Below are positions 6,395-13,405 of a DNA stretch of 14,566 bases, one piece after another (position 1 is the stretch's first letter; every line of letters starts with the position of its first letter). Origin of the DNA: CAZUVM01 sp964623885. Lineage in GTDB: Bacteria; Verrucomicrobiota; Verrucomicrobiia; Limisphaerales; UBA8199. The stretch lies in assembly GCA_964623885.1 (NCBI GenBank), contig CAZUVM010000139.1, forward strand, positions 1 to 14,566, given 5' to 3'. Below the pieces are notes generated by a model. That model had not been told where the DNA came from, made no database searches, and was given only the letters and a program-made list of their open reading frames with translations. Position numbers and translations under genes: made by a program.

Positions 6395-7789
6395 ATGAAT
6401 AGATCATTACCCCCTGACGTTCGTGGAAATCTTGTTGGCATAAATGTTATGGAAAAAGTCAAACGGCCGGGCAGATCGAGCGACATCACGGAGCAAGGGC
6501 TACGCGTTGCCATAAAACTTAACGGGCGCGTTCAGAAGCGTCCCAGGGACCTAAGGGGACTGAATGGGCTGGGAAAGCGCACCTTTCCCCTGCTACCGCT
6601 CATCGAATCGGTGGAGCCAGGTCGGCTTGAGGAATTGCTCGCGAAGGCTCACCGGATGGATCCCGAAGCCAGGCTGCCAGATTTTACATCCTGGTGTCAG
6701 ATCGTCACGCCGGAGGGGCTTAATCCGGAAAGATTAGTGATCGCCCTTCGCAGGTTGGAAGTAGTCGAGACGGCCTATGTCATGCGGCCGGCTCCCCCGC
6801 CGGTGGACCCATCCAACGATCCCCTCAGCGCGAGCCAGGGCTACTTGAACGCACAGCCGTACGGCATTGACGCGCGGTACGCGTGGGGATTTCCCGGCGG
6901 CGACGGTGCGGGGATCGGATTTGTTGATATGGAGCAGGGTTGGAACCTGGAACACGAAGATTTGGCGGCGGCCGGGATCACTTTGATGTCCGGCGTTAAC
7001 TATGGTTTTCGCCCGCACGGCACATCCGTCCTTGGAGAGGTTTTGATGGTCGATAACAAGGTCGGCGGAGTAGGGGTTGCGCCTTCTGCGAACGGCCGGG
7101 TGGTATCTCAATGGCGGACGCCAAACAGCAAAAGCCCCAACAATGCGGATGCGATCGTCAGCGCCATCGCGAGTATGGCATTCGGCGACGTGCTGTTACT
7201 CGAGGCGCAGGATTTGGATCCTGCCGGCGCGAAGTCCTGGTGGCCCGTCGAAGTCGCCGACGCCACCTACGGCGCTATCGTGTTGGCAACAGCCCTCGGC
7301 ATTGCGGTGGTTGAGGCTGGCGGCAACGGGGGGCATAACCTTGACCAGTACACAAACTCCTCTCACAAGCGGATATTCGACCGAACGTCTGCTGATTTTC
7401 GTGACTCTGGCGCGATTATGGTAGCGGCAGGCTCAAAGGCATACCCACATACGCCCGCTGGCACCTCCAACTACGGAAACCGCATAGACTGCTACGCATG
7501 GGGCGATCAGGTCGCCACTACCGACACGAATCCTGCCGGAACGGATGATGACGCGTATCGCGGGAATTTTAGTGGAACGTCGAGCGCCTCAGCAATCGTT
7601 GCCGGCGCAGCGCTCGTTGTGCAAGGCCTGGCGCAAGCCCGCCTCGGCCACCGTTACAGCCCAAAAGATTTGCGGCAGATTCTGAAGGCGAACGGCACGC
7701 CTTCGAGTAATCCGGGCACTGACGGAATCGGAGTCATGCCCAACCTTCGGGGTATCATTGAGGCGAACAAGCTGGCGGCGGGCTGTTAA
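6395..7789 (+). CDS. Subtilisin-family (S8) serine peptidase
   Basis: Counted from the ATG at 6395 the product is 464 aa. The catalytic set is complete: D178 in GFVDMEQGW, H208 in PHGTSVLGEV, oxyanion N311 in EAGGNGGH, and S396 in SGTSSASAIVAGAA. The first 130 or so residues look like an N-terminal propeptide or accessory domain, basic at first, then with LESVEP/PEARLPDF-type segments. The text from about 160 to the end is the S8 domain, with no C-terminal extension. No signal peptide or membrane helix is visible, unusual for a subtilase, so it may act inside the cell or be exported otherwise. Starts at TTG 6374, ATG 6395 or ATG 6449 are possible; none has a Shine-Dalgarno. The stop TAA abuts the 7790-7920 repeat. 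Target is unknown. Confidence 0.9.
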   Translation: MNRSLPPDVRGNLVGINVMEKVKRPGRSSDITEQGLRVAIKLNGRVQKRPRDLRGLNGLGKRTFPLLPLIESVEPGRLEELLAKAHRMDPEARLPDFTSWCQIVTPEGLNPERLVIALRRLEVVETAYVMRPAPPPVDPSNDPLSASQGYLNAQPYGIDARYAWGFPGGDGAGIGFVDMEQGWNLEHEDLAAAGITLMSGVNYGFRPHGTSVLGEVLMVDNKVGGVGVAPSANGRVVSQWRTPNSKSPNNADAIVSAIASMAFGDVLLLEAQDLDPAGAKSWWPVEVADATYGAIVLATALGIAVVEAGGNGGHNLDQYTNSSHKRIFDRTSADFRDSGAIMVAAGSKAYPHTPAGTSNYGNRIDCYAWGDQVATTDTNPAGTDDDAYRGNFSGTSSASAIVAGAALVVQGLAQARLGHRYSPKDLRQILKANGTPSSNPGTDGIGVMPNLRGIIEANKLAAGC

Positions 7790-7920
7790 CCAGGATATTT
7801 CATACCCGCTTGCCAAGTCCGAAATCGCGCCGCGTGAGGACACGCTGCCTACAGGAGGGACGGTGTGGCATTGTAGACCGCGTGCCCTCACGCGGCGTTT
7901 GCCGGTAAGAAATATCCAGG
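7790..7920. repeat. REP-like nested inverted repeat between convergent stop codons
   Basis: Outer arms of 12 bases (7790-7801 and 7909-7920, CCAGGATATTTC against CCTGGATATTTC on the opposite strand) differ at one position. Inner arms of 26 bases (7828-7853 and 7872-7897, beginning CGCCGCGTGAGG) differ at three positions and enclose an 18-base loop. The whole would fold into a long hairpin. It begins on the base after the protease TAA and ends on the base before the glycosyltransferase stop. It resembles REP/MITE-type non-coding mobile repeats and may also act as a bidirectional terminator, although no U-tract is visible. No second copy was seen in this window. Confidence 0.8.
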
Positions 7921-8697
7921 CTAGCTGCGCGATGACGTAAGCACGGGACCGAGCATGGCAGCCGCTTCTGGGTTCCTTCTCCGCGCGTCATTGATCTTCA
8001 CACCGTAATCGAAGCGGCCGAGGGCCAGGCGATTTTGCCTGAGGGCTTCGCCAAGCAAAAAATCTCCATTGGAGTGGACCAGGCGCGGATCGGGCCAATC
8101 CAGCGCTTGCAACACTTCGGTGCGGATGGCCCAAAACCCGCCCGTGGCGAAGCCAAACTCGGCGGCGTCCTTTCCGTCGAGGTCCTTGCCGCGGCGGCAA
8201 CGCCTTCCGCGGTACCATGTCGCCGACTTGATCCAATCGAGAATGAATTGATCACGCCGCCACAGAACGTAAGGGTCACCCCACATGCTAACCTCAGGTG
8301 AACATTCGATTTTAAGGCCCAGCCGCTGCAGCCAGTCGGGTCGCGTGAAATGCGTGTCGTCGTCGCACCATATCGTCCAGGAGGTGGAAAGCGGTGGCTC
8401 ATAGAATACTCGGCGCATCATCGGATATTTGAAGATGTTCTTCGGCTCGGCAAACAAGGTGATGTTTTTGAAACGCTCCGCATAATCCTGGAAAAGCGCG
8501 TGAGTTGCGGGTTCCACTTCATTAAGGCCGGCACGGAGATGAAATAGCTTCGGCTCGGTATAGGTGTAAAGCGAACCGAGGAGCCGTTCAGCGAGAGTGA
8601 CATGCCGGCCATACGCCAGCACGCAGATGGTCACTGGAAAGCGAACTGCCGGCAGCATAACCGCGAGTCGATGGCGGGCGCCACGGCGATCGTTCAT
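7921..8697 (-). CDS. GT2/GT-A-like glycosyltransferase
   Basis: The 258-aa product starts with the strand FPVTICVLAYGRHVTLAERLLGSL, typical of GT-A transferases. It has an acidic metal-binding motif, WCDDDTHF (D112-D114), a later acceptor-region signature GGFWAIRTEVL (186-196) and NGDFLLGEAL (210-219) where a catalytic acidic residue would be expected. Such enzymes use a nucleotide sugar with divalent metal to glycosylate a lipid, glycan or protein. No membrane helix is visible. A longer frame reaches 8799, but the ATG at 8697 overlaps the TGA of the upstream gene as ATGA, so I choose it. It ends the cluster that begins with the WD40-like gene and includes a second transferase. Its stop abuts the repeat. 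Donor and acceptor are unknown. Confidence 0.78.
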   Translation of the reverse strand: MNDRRGARHRLAVMLPAVRFPVTICVLAYGRHVTLAERLLGSLYTYTEPKLFHLRAGLNEVEPATHALFQDYAERFKNITLFAEPKNIFKYPMMRRVFYEPPLSTSWTIWCDDDTHFTRPDWLQRLGLKIECSPEVSMWGDPYVLWRRDQFILDWIKSATWYRGRRCRRGKDLDGKDAAEFGFATGGFWAIRTEVLQALDWPDPRLVHSNGDFLLGEALRQNRLALGRFDYGVKINDARRRNPEAAAMLGPVLTSSRS

Positions 8698-9998
8698 GGA
8701 AAAACATTGATGGCGATTAGAAAAGGCGCGGCGCGGCATTCCTGGTTGCTGACAAAATCGAGTGAGGTGACAGAAACTTCCGGTCGGGGATTGACCCAAT
8801 CCTGCCGGTAAACGCGCAGCCAGCGCTCTTTGCCGACCTCTTCTTTGGTCTCGTGATGGTCCCAGACTGGCTTAAGAAAGGCGTTTTCGCCTTCAATTTG
8901 TTGTGAGTCAGCCCAAAAACGGGCGGTGTTCCGGCCGTAAACAATTGGGACCTTTTCGCTGTTGCCGTCATCGTAATGCCAAATAAGCCAGCCGGCGATC
9001 TCGCCGGGCGTCGCGGTCCACACCGTTCCCTGAAGCCAGACAGCATGCTGAAACTTACGATCAACTTCGAGACCGGTTTTCTTCCACACAAAGGCCTCCA
9101 TACCGGGGGCCTCAAAAGGCGTCTCCGCGCCCTTTTTTATTCGGCCTTGCAACTGTACCAAGCCATTCACCCACCATTCCGCATCATTTAACTTGAGGGC
9201 GCGCCCATGGTTTTCCTGGAAAAACGGCCGCAAGTGGGCTGCCATTTGCCCATTCGTCCAAGGCTCAAACTTCGGATAGGTCCACCACCAGGGGTGGTCA
9301 CCAAAGGCGCAACTCCATTTCCTCAGGTCCAAAGCTGCGGGCAACGTAGGTACTTTGTTCGTATAAAAAGGCGGGCCCTTTAACTCGAAAATGACGTTGG
9401 CCTCGCGAGCGCAGAAAGGCACGTCATCCAACCAGTTCTGTTCCCAATGAAACTTACTCCAGTAAACGCTTCCTTGGACGGTCAGATTGCGCCAGCCGTC
9501 ATTTTCTCCACCCGCGAACTCTTTGGGCGCAGCGTCGCGATGGCTAATGCAACGAAGAATCGGCACTTGCTCAAAAAACGGCCTCCTAAGCAAAATCGAT
9601 TTAATATCCTGGAGCGTGTAGTATCGGGCACCGGATGGCAGATAGGCACGATCGCCCTTCCATTTTTCGGCCTTGGTGGACATTTCGTACTGATAAGTTC
9701 CCGGTGGATCGCCGGCGTCTGTGCTGCTACTGGTGCCGCGAAACGCCGTGCTCGCGCCGCGCAATTCACGAAGCACATCGGGACAAATCGCGGAGTCCAA
9801 TGGCAAAAGGCGCTCTGTCTTTAAGTCTGACAGCCGATCAGGAAAAGAACCATTGTGCGACCTGCGAAACGCCTGGATGGCCTCAAACGTTTTACGCATC
9901 TCCCGATCGCACGCTAACAAATCCGAGCCCGCGCACGCCATCGTCGGCAGCGTCACCATCAAAAAAGATAACAGCCAACTTGATCGCTGGGAACCCAT
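8694..9998 (-). CDS. Secreted protein: pilin-like passenger plus C-terminal beta-sandwich
   Basis: The 434-aa product has a signal peptide (about 1-23; hydrophobic WLLSFLMVTLPTMA, probable cleavage after ACA). Residues 33-185 resemble the globular part of type II pseudopilins seen in Verrucomicrobia/Planctomycetes: TFEAIQAFRRSHNGSFPDRL followed by IRCISHRD-type and VYWSKFHWE segments, but without the N-terminal pilin helix. Residues about 315-431 match a recurrent PVC beta-sandwich end domain: GEIAGWLIWHYDDG, VPIVYGRNTARFW, LRVYRQDWVNPRPEVSVTSLDFVS, APFLIAINVF. The middle (190-310) is Trp-rich and unassigned. It lies 27 bases after the second paralogue and shares an ATGA overlap with the following glycosyltransferase, so it is likely a periplasmic or surface partner of that enzyme. 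Domain assignment is from memory of motif patterns. Confidence 0.7.
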   Translation of the reverse strand: MGSQRSSWLLSFLMVTLPTMACAGSDLLACDREMRKTFEAIQAFRRSHNGSFPDRLSDLKTERLLPLDSAICPDVLRELRGASTAFRGTSSSTDAGDPPGTYQYEMSTKAEKWKGDRAYLPSGARYYTLQDIKSILLRRPFFEQVPILRCISHRDAAPKEFAGGENDGWRNLTVQGSVYWSKFHWEQNWLDDVPFCAREANVIFELKGPPFYTNKVPTLPAALDLRKWSCAFGDHPWWWTYPKFEPWTNGQMAAHLRPFFQENHGRALKLNDAEWWVNGLVQLQGRIKKGAETPFEAPGMEAFVWKKTGLEVDRKFQHAVWLQGTVWTATPGEIAGWLIWHYDDGNSEKVPIVYGRNTARFWADSQQIEGENAFLKPVWDHHETKEEVGKERWLRVYRQDWVNPRPEVSVTSLDFVSNQECRAAPFLIAINVFP

Positions 9999-10025
9999 AG
10001 CCCGATCGGAACTCGTTAACGAAAC

Positions 10026-10925
10026 TCAGGAGGATGAAAAGGGTGAACGAATGGAGACATGAGATGAGGAGCCTGTTATTTCTAAAGCACGCATTTGACC
10101 TGGTTCAGGAGGGGTCCGGACCACAACTCGTATGGAAACGATGTAGCCGTTCACCGCGATCATATCGTTGCCCTGCAGCATTAGCCTACCCGGCGTACTC
10201 TGACTTGTGTAACCATTATTTTTTGCGTTCTGCAGAAACGTATTCAGGGCGTCCGTGACAGTGCACCAATTCGTTTCTGCCGCGTCCCTCCGTCCATTGA
10301 AGTGTCCATCCGACACAGGATCCTTTGCATCTCCTCCATTGGGATCGGGATCTCCATCAGGATTCGCGCGCGGCCAGCTCGCTTTGTTGTATTTCGCGCA
10401 AAAGTGGAGCCGCCGAAGCCGATAAAGCGAAGCGTTATAATTTCTTACGAGGCGAGCGAGGTCTGTGACCATATAGGTAAATAGCCGTTGCTCCGAGTTG
10501 GGGTCATACTCAGTAGGGTCTGCTATCCTGCCTCCGAGAATCCACTTCGTCGACAAGCCCTTATATTCGAACTCCACCGGAAAGCCTAGCTGCTGCGCGC
10601 CATTTTTCCCGACGACCTCCTCGTGAAACAATCGATTGCGCTGGTCGGGTTGGGTGTGATCCGCCGGCGGTGGGGTACCTGCCACAGGCCTGCCATCCGG
10701 GTACCAGAAGGGCGGCCGGATTCGGAGCTTAGATGTATGCGTGGAGGAATTAGGGTCAGAGCCGTTCGTTACTTCCTCCAACCCATACGTGAGTACTCCA
10801 GGGGGTTCGATGTTGGTCCTCGGCGAGCGCCGTGTTCTTCGTTGGCGTTGTGTCTGGCTATTCGGGGTTGAAACGGGGGCGTCGGCTGTGGTGCCAGCCT
10901 TTTTCACGGATTTTTTTTTCTTCAT
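10026..10925 (-). CDS. Unknown-function paralogue B of tandem pair
   Basis: The 299-aa product belongs to no family I recognise but is clearly homologous to the gene before it (10978-11811). The N-terminal 40 residues are disordered and basic (MKKKKSVKKAG, QRQRRTRRSPR). The shared core has FWYPDG (73-78), RLFHEEV (98-104), FPVEFEYKG then KWILGG (115-132), YNASLYRLRRLHF (163-175), PDGDPDPN (189-196) and DMIAVNGYIVSIRVVV (254-269). The extreme C-terminus EITGSSSHVSIRSPFSSS repeats almost exactly in the partner. An upstream in-frame ATG (11024) would overlap the previous gene; I choose 10925 because the product then begins with a Lys-rich tail as in the paralogue. There is no signal peptide. Flanking transferase genes suggest it may be a substrate or partner; that is inference. 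Confidence 0.72.
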   Translation of the reverse strand: MKKKKSVKKAGTTADAPVSTPNSQTQRQRRTRRSPRTNIEPPGVLTYGLEEVTNGSDPNSSTHTSKLRIRPPFWYPDGRPVAGTPPPADHTQPDQRNRLFHEEVVGKNGAQQLGFPVEFEYKGLSTKWILGGRIADPTEYDPNSEQRLFTYMVTDLARLVRNYNASLYRLRRLHFCAKYNKASWPRANPDGDPDPNGGDAKDPVSDGHFNGRRDAAETNWCTVTDALNTFLQNAKNNGYTSQSTPGRLMLQGNDMIAVNGYIVSIRVVVRTPPEPGQMRALEITGSSSHVSIRSPFSSS

Positions 10926-10977
10926 ACAAAATTGGTAAGTGTTTGTCAGTTTAACGGGTGTAGTTGTCTTAAGCTGC

Positions 10978-11811
10978 TCAGTTATTGGGGGAAGAGGACG
11001 AAAAAGGTGAATGGAGAGAGACATGTGATGAAGAGCCAGTTATCTCTGGCGGGGGCGCGCCTCCGGGATTCGGATCGGGATAGTTCACGACAACCCGCAT
11101 CGAAACGATGTAGCCGTTGGCTGTGATCATATCGGTGCCAAGAAGCGTCGTCCCAAAGCTGTTGCCGTCCGACGATGCCATCTCCAGCATATCGTTCACC
11201 TGGTTGCTGACGTTAATCCAATCGTCCTCCGCATCTTTCGCCATCTTTTTGAACCCCGGCAGATCGTTTATGGGATCCGGGTCTGTTTTGGGATCGCCAT
11301 GCGGATTGGCTGGCGGAAAGTTCACCAGGCGAGAATCCTGGTCCTTGTAGTCCCAGTAAAAATGGAGGCGTCGCAGCCGATAGAGCGAAGCATTGTACTG
11401 CCTGATTTTGACGGCCAGTCTTTGAACCAAATTGGTCAGGCTATCCGTTTTCGTGGAGTCGATGCTCGAACCGAGAATCCATTTTTTGGATGTGCCGGCA
11501 TAATCGAACTCAACCGGGAAAGTTTGGGTAAGATCGGTATCTGTTATTCCAGCCACCTCTTCCAAAAACAAACGCTGGCTTTTCTTTGTGCGAATATCCG
11601 CGCCGTCCGGGAACCAACCCGGCTGCCTGATCGGCAGCGTGAAAGGCTTACTTGGGTCCGGCGAAGTGATTGACGACAGCCCATAGGTTGGAGTCTGAGA
11701 ACGATTTTTATTTCCTGTTAAACCGGCAGATATCTTCGTTTTTGCGCCCGACGTGCGGCGTGCCTTTTTCGACGAATGCCCTTTTTTCGTAGATGATGGT
11801 TTTGTTTTCAT
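10978..11811 (-). CDS. Unknown-function paralogue A of tandem pair
   Basis: The 277-aa product has a Lys/Ser-rich, probably disordered head (MKTKPSSTKKGHSSKKARR) reminiscent of histone-like tails. Its core aligns with paralogue B: GWFPDG (65-70), RLFLEEV (80-86), FPVEFDYAG then KWILGS (98-115), YNASLYRLRRLHF (139-151), PHGDPKTDPDP (170-180) and DMITANGYIVSMRVVV (227-242). The tail EITGSSSHVSLHSPFSSSS is followed by only PNN. The start is fixed at 11811 because its ATG overlaps the TGA of the GT9-like gene as ATGA, and GGAG lies nine bases ahead. No enzyme motif, signal peptide or membrane helix is visible. Divergence from B outside the motifs suggests an old duplication. Function unknown; possible acceptor for the neighbouring transferases. 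Confidence 0.74.
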   Translation of the reverse strand: MKTKPSSTKKGHSSKKARRTSGAKTKISAGLTGNKNRSQTPTYGLSSITSPDPSKPFTLPIRQPGWFPDGADIRTKKSQRLFLEEVAGITDTDLTQTFPVEFDYAGTSKKWILGSSIDSTKTDSLTNLVQRLAVKIRQYNASLYRLRRLHFYWDYKDQDSRLVNFPPANPHGDPKTDPDPINDLPGFKKMAKDAEDDWINVSNQVNDMLEMASSDGNSFGTTLLGTDMITANGYIVSMRVVVNYPDPNPGGAPPPEITGSSSHVSLHSPFSSSSPNN

Positions 11812-12854
11812 AGGTTCAGTCTCCGGGGAATTAACAGATGACATTCGCTCACAGCCGCCTTATGTGCAAGCGGCCGTGGCGCTTTTTCTTCGAAAACGAC
11901 AGGATTTGGAATCCTGCTTGAAATAGAATCCTCAATGAGTTCGCAGACTCGGCGGACCGAAATCATTTCCATACACCTGGGCATCCCTCCAGGCGTTACA
12001 TCGCGACAGAGTGATTCGGGCTTGTCCAATGGAGAACCGTCTCCCAGCGGAACCGTGCGGGATTTCCAGCAGCCGCCGGTGGCACAGCAATCGAGTTGCC
12101 CGATGGTGTGCAGGTAATGGTGGCCGGGATACTGTTCCCAGTGTGCCGGTTCACGCCCGCCGGCTATGACAATGCAGTGACGCAGGCGCTTGCGTGTTTC
12201 CGGCAGCGGAACGGCGGCTGCCAGGTGCATGTGCATCGTCACCGGGCAGACGATGCCGTCGGCGTGGTGGACCAGGTGAATCAATTCGCGCAGGGTTGTT
12301 TTTCCCCGCAAATCAAGGACACCTTTGAGTGGGGGATGGTAATGTCCTTTCTCACCAACTTGCACGAAAAGCAGCCGGTCGCGGAAGGTATCAACGACCT
12401 CCTGCCAGCGTCGCCGGTGCCACCACTTAATGGTGTAGTCATATTTGCCCCCGGCGGCGATAATCCAGTACGGTCGGCGTTTGCCCAGCATTTCCTCCAC
12501 AAGGCTGGGTTTCCGCAGCTCCTTGCGGCTCAGGTGGATATCGCCTTTGAATTCAGTCGGCTTGATTTGGAGCCCCAATTGCTCGTTGAGGTATTCGATG
12601 AATCCATGAATGAAGTGATAAGGCGCGGTGTTCGATTTGTGAATCAATGGATAGTGACAGCGAAGCGAGCGCACGCCGCGTGTCTTCGACTTCAGCGGCG
12701 TCAGGTACGGATTGTTTTCCCACACCGAAGGACAGGCTGTCCGCACATCGGTAAGGAACTGTCCCGGGTAGGTGCGGTGCAAGTCGCGGACGGCGGCTGT
12801 GAGCATGACCACGTCGCCCGGCGACAGCCAGTTTTCAAAAATCCATTTTTCCAT
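11808..12854 (-). CDS. GT9-like glycosyltransferase (heptosyltransferase fold)
   Basis: The 348-aa product (start at 12854, MEKWIFENWLSPGD) resembles ADP-heptose:LPS heptosyltransferases of family GT9, GT-B fold enzymes that take a sugar from a nucleotide donor. The first domain opens with SPGDVVMLTAAVRDLHRTYPG, matching the GT9 start pattern; the second has YWIIAAGG (129-136) and the donor-site region ADGIVCPVTMHMHLAAAV (198-215), where GT9 has TxxMHLAAA. The C-terminal part is unusual: CCATGGCW (256-263), C283, C294 and C304 form a cysteine-rich patch, with ... GREPAHWEQYPGHHYLHT before it. It overlaps the upstream 168-aa gene by 20 bases and the next gene by ATGA. Acceptor is unlikely to be classical LPS core judging by neighbours; unproven. 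Confidence 0.8.
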   Translation of the reverse strand: MEKWIFENWLSPGDVVMLTAAVRDLHRTYPGQFLTDVRTACPSVWENNPYLTPLKSKTRGVRSLRCHYPLIHKSNTAPYHFIHGFIEYLNEQLGLQIKPTEFKGDIHLSRKELRKPSLVEEMLGKRRPYWIIAAGGKYDYTIKWWHRRRWQEVVDTFRDRLLFVQVGEKGHYHPPLKGVLDLRGKTTLRELIHLVHHADGIVCPVTMHMHLAAAVPLPETRKRLRHCIVIAGGREPAHWEQYPGHHYLHTIGQLDCCATGGCWKSRTVPLGDGSPLDKPESLCRDVTPGGMPRCMEMISVRRVCELIEDSISSRIPNPVVFEEKAPRPLAHKAAVSECHLLIPRRLNL

Positions 12855-13341
12855 GGCCGAAACGGAAAATTTTAACGGGTCCGCGCAGTTCGGATGCCGG
12901 CAGCTTGTCGAGTCCCGGAATAGCAAAGTGCGAGCTTAGGGTTGAGGCCTTTGGGTAGAGCTTAGGCAACTCAGGACGAACGAAGATGATGTTTTGATAA
13001 CGAGTGCCCTTCATAACCGGCTCGCCGAAAAAGCCGATCGGCGCATACCGATCCTCCAGCGCTTGAAGAGTTGCTGTAGCGGTGGCGATTTTTTTGAGCA
13101 AGGCCTTGATGCGGGGGCGCGTCGCGCGTGTTTTCCGCAAGGCTTGAAGCCGCTTGTTCAGTACGTTGAGCTGGTAGAAAGCGGCGAGGAATTCGAGGCA
13201 CCGCCGTTCATGCAGACCTCGTGAACCCGGGGGCGGTGCCGTGGCGCCGTTGCACCGCGGCCAGCAGGATGGCTCGAAGTTGGGGCGTAGGCGTGGATCA
13301 ACGAAATCAGGCGACGGTTCGAAGTTTAGAGATGCCTGCAT
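12835..13341 (-). CDS. Unrecognised 168-aa protein, helical centre
   Basis: I do not recognise this family. From the ATG at 13341 the product begins with a short polar region containing FEPS twice (7-10 and 22-25) and two nearby cysteines (SCWPRC, 25-30). A long helical, Lys/Arg/Ala-rich segment follows (about 48-97: LAAFYQLNVLNKRLQALRK ... KALLKKIATATATLQALEDRY), likely a coiled coil or helical hairpin. The end has APIGFFGEPVMKG and a beta-like NIIFVRPELP. The open frame extends to 13512, but its first 57 residues look non-coding; 13341 has GAGAG at usual distance. The 20-base overlap with the GT9-like gene argues for co-translation, perhaps as an accessory subunit of that enzyme. Confidence 0.6.
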   Translation of the reverse strand: MQASLNFEPSPDFVDPRLRPNFEPSCWPRCNGATAPPPGSRGLHERRCLEFLAAFYQLNVLNKRLQALRKTRATRPRIKALLKKIATATATLQALEDRYAPIGFFGEPVMKGTRYQNIIFVRPELPKLYPKASTLSSHFAIPGLDKLPASELRGPVKIFRFGHGKMDF

Positions 13342-13405
13342 ATTAGCTCTCATAAAACATGGGCGCATCGGGTCGAGTGGCAGGGACAGGAAAATTGGAG
13401 AAGTT

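Noticed and set aside
12096..12875. 259-aa + strand frame opposite the GT9-like gene
   Set aside because: The GT9-like frame has coherent family motifs and coupled junctions; this frame shows none.
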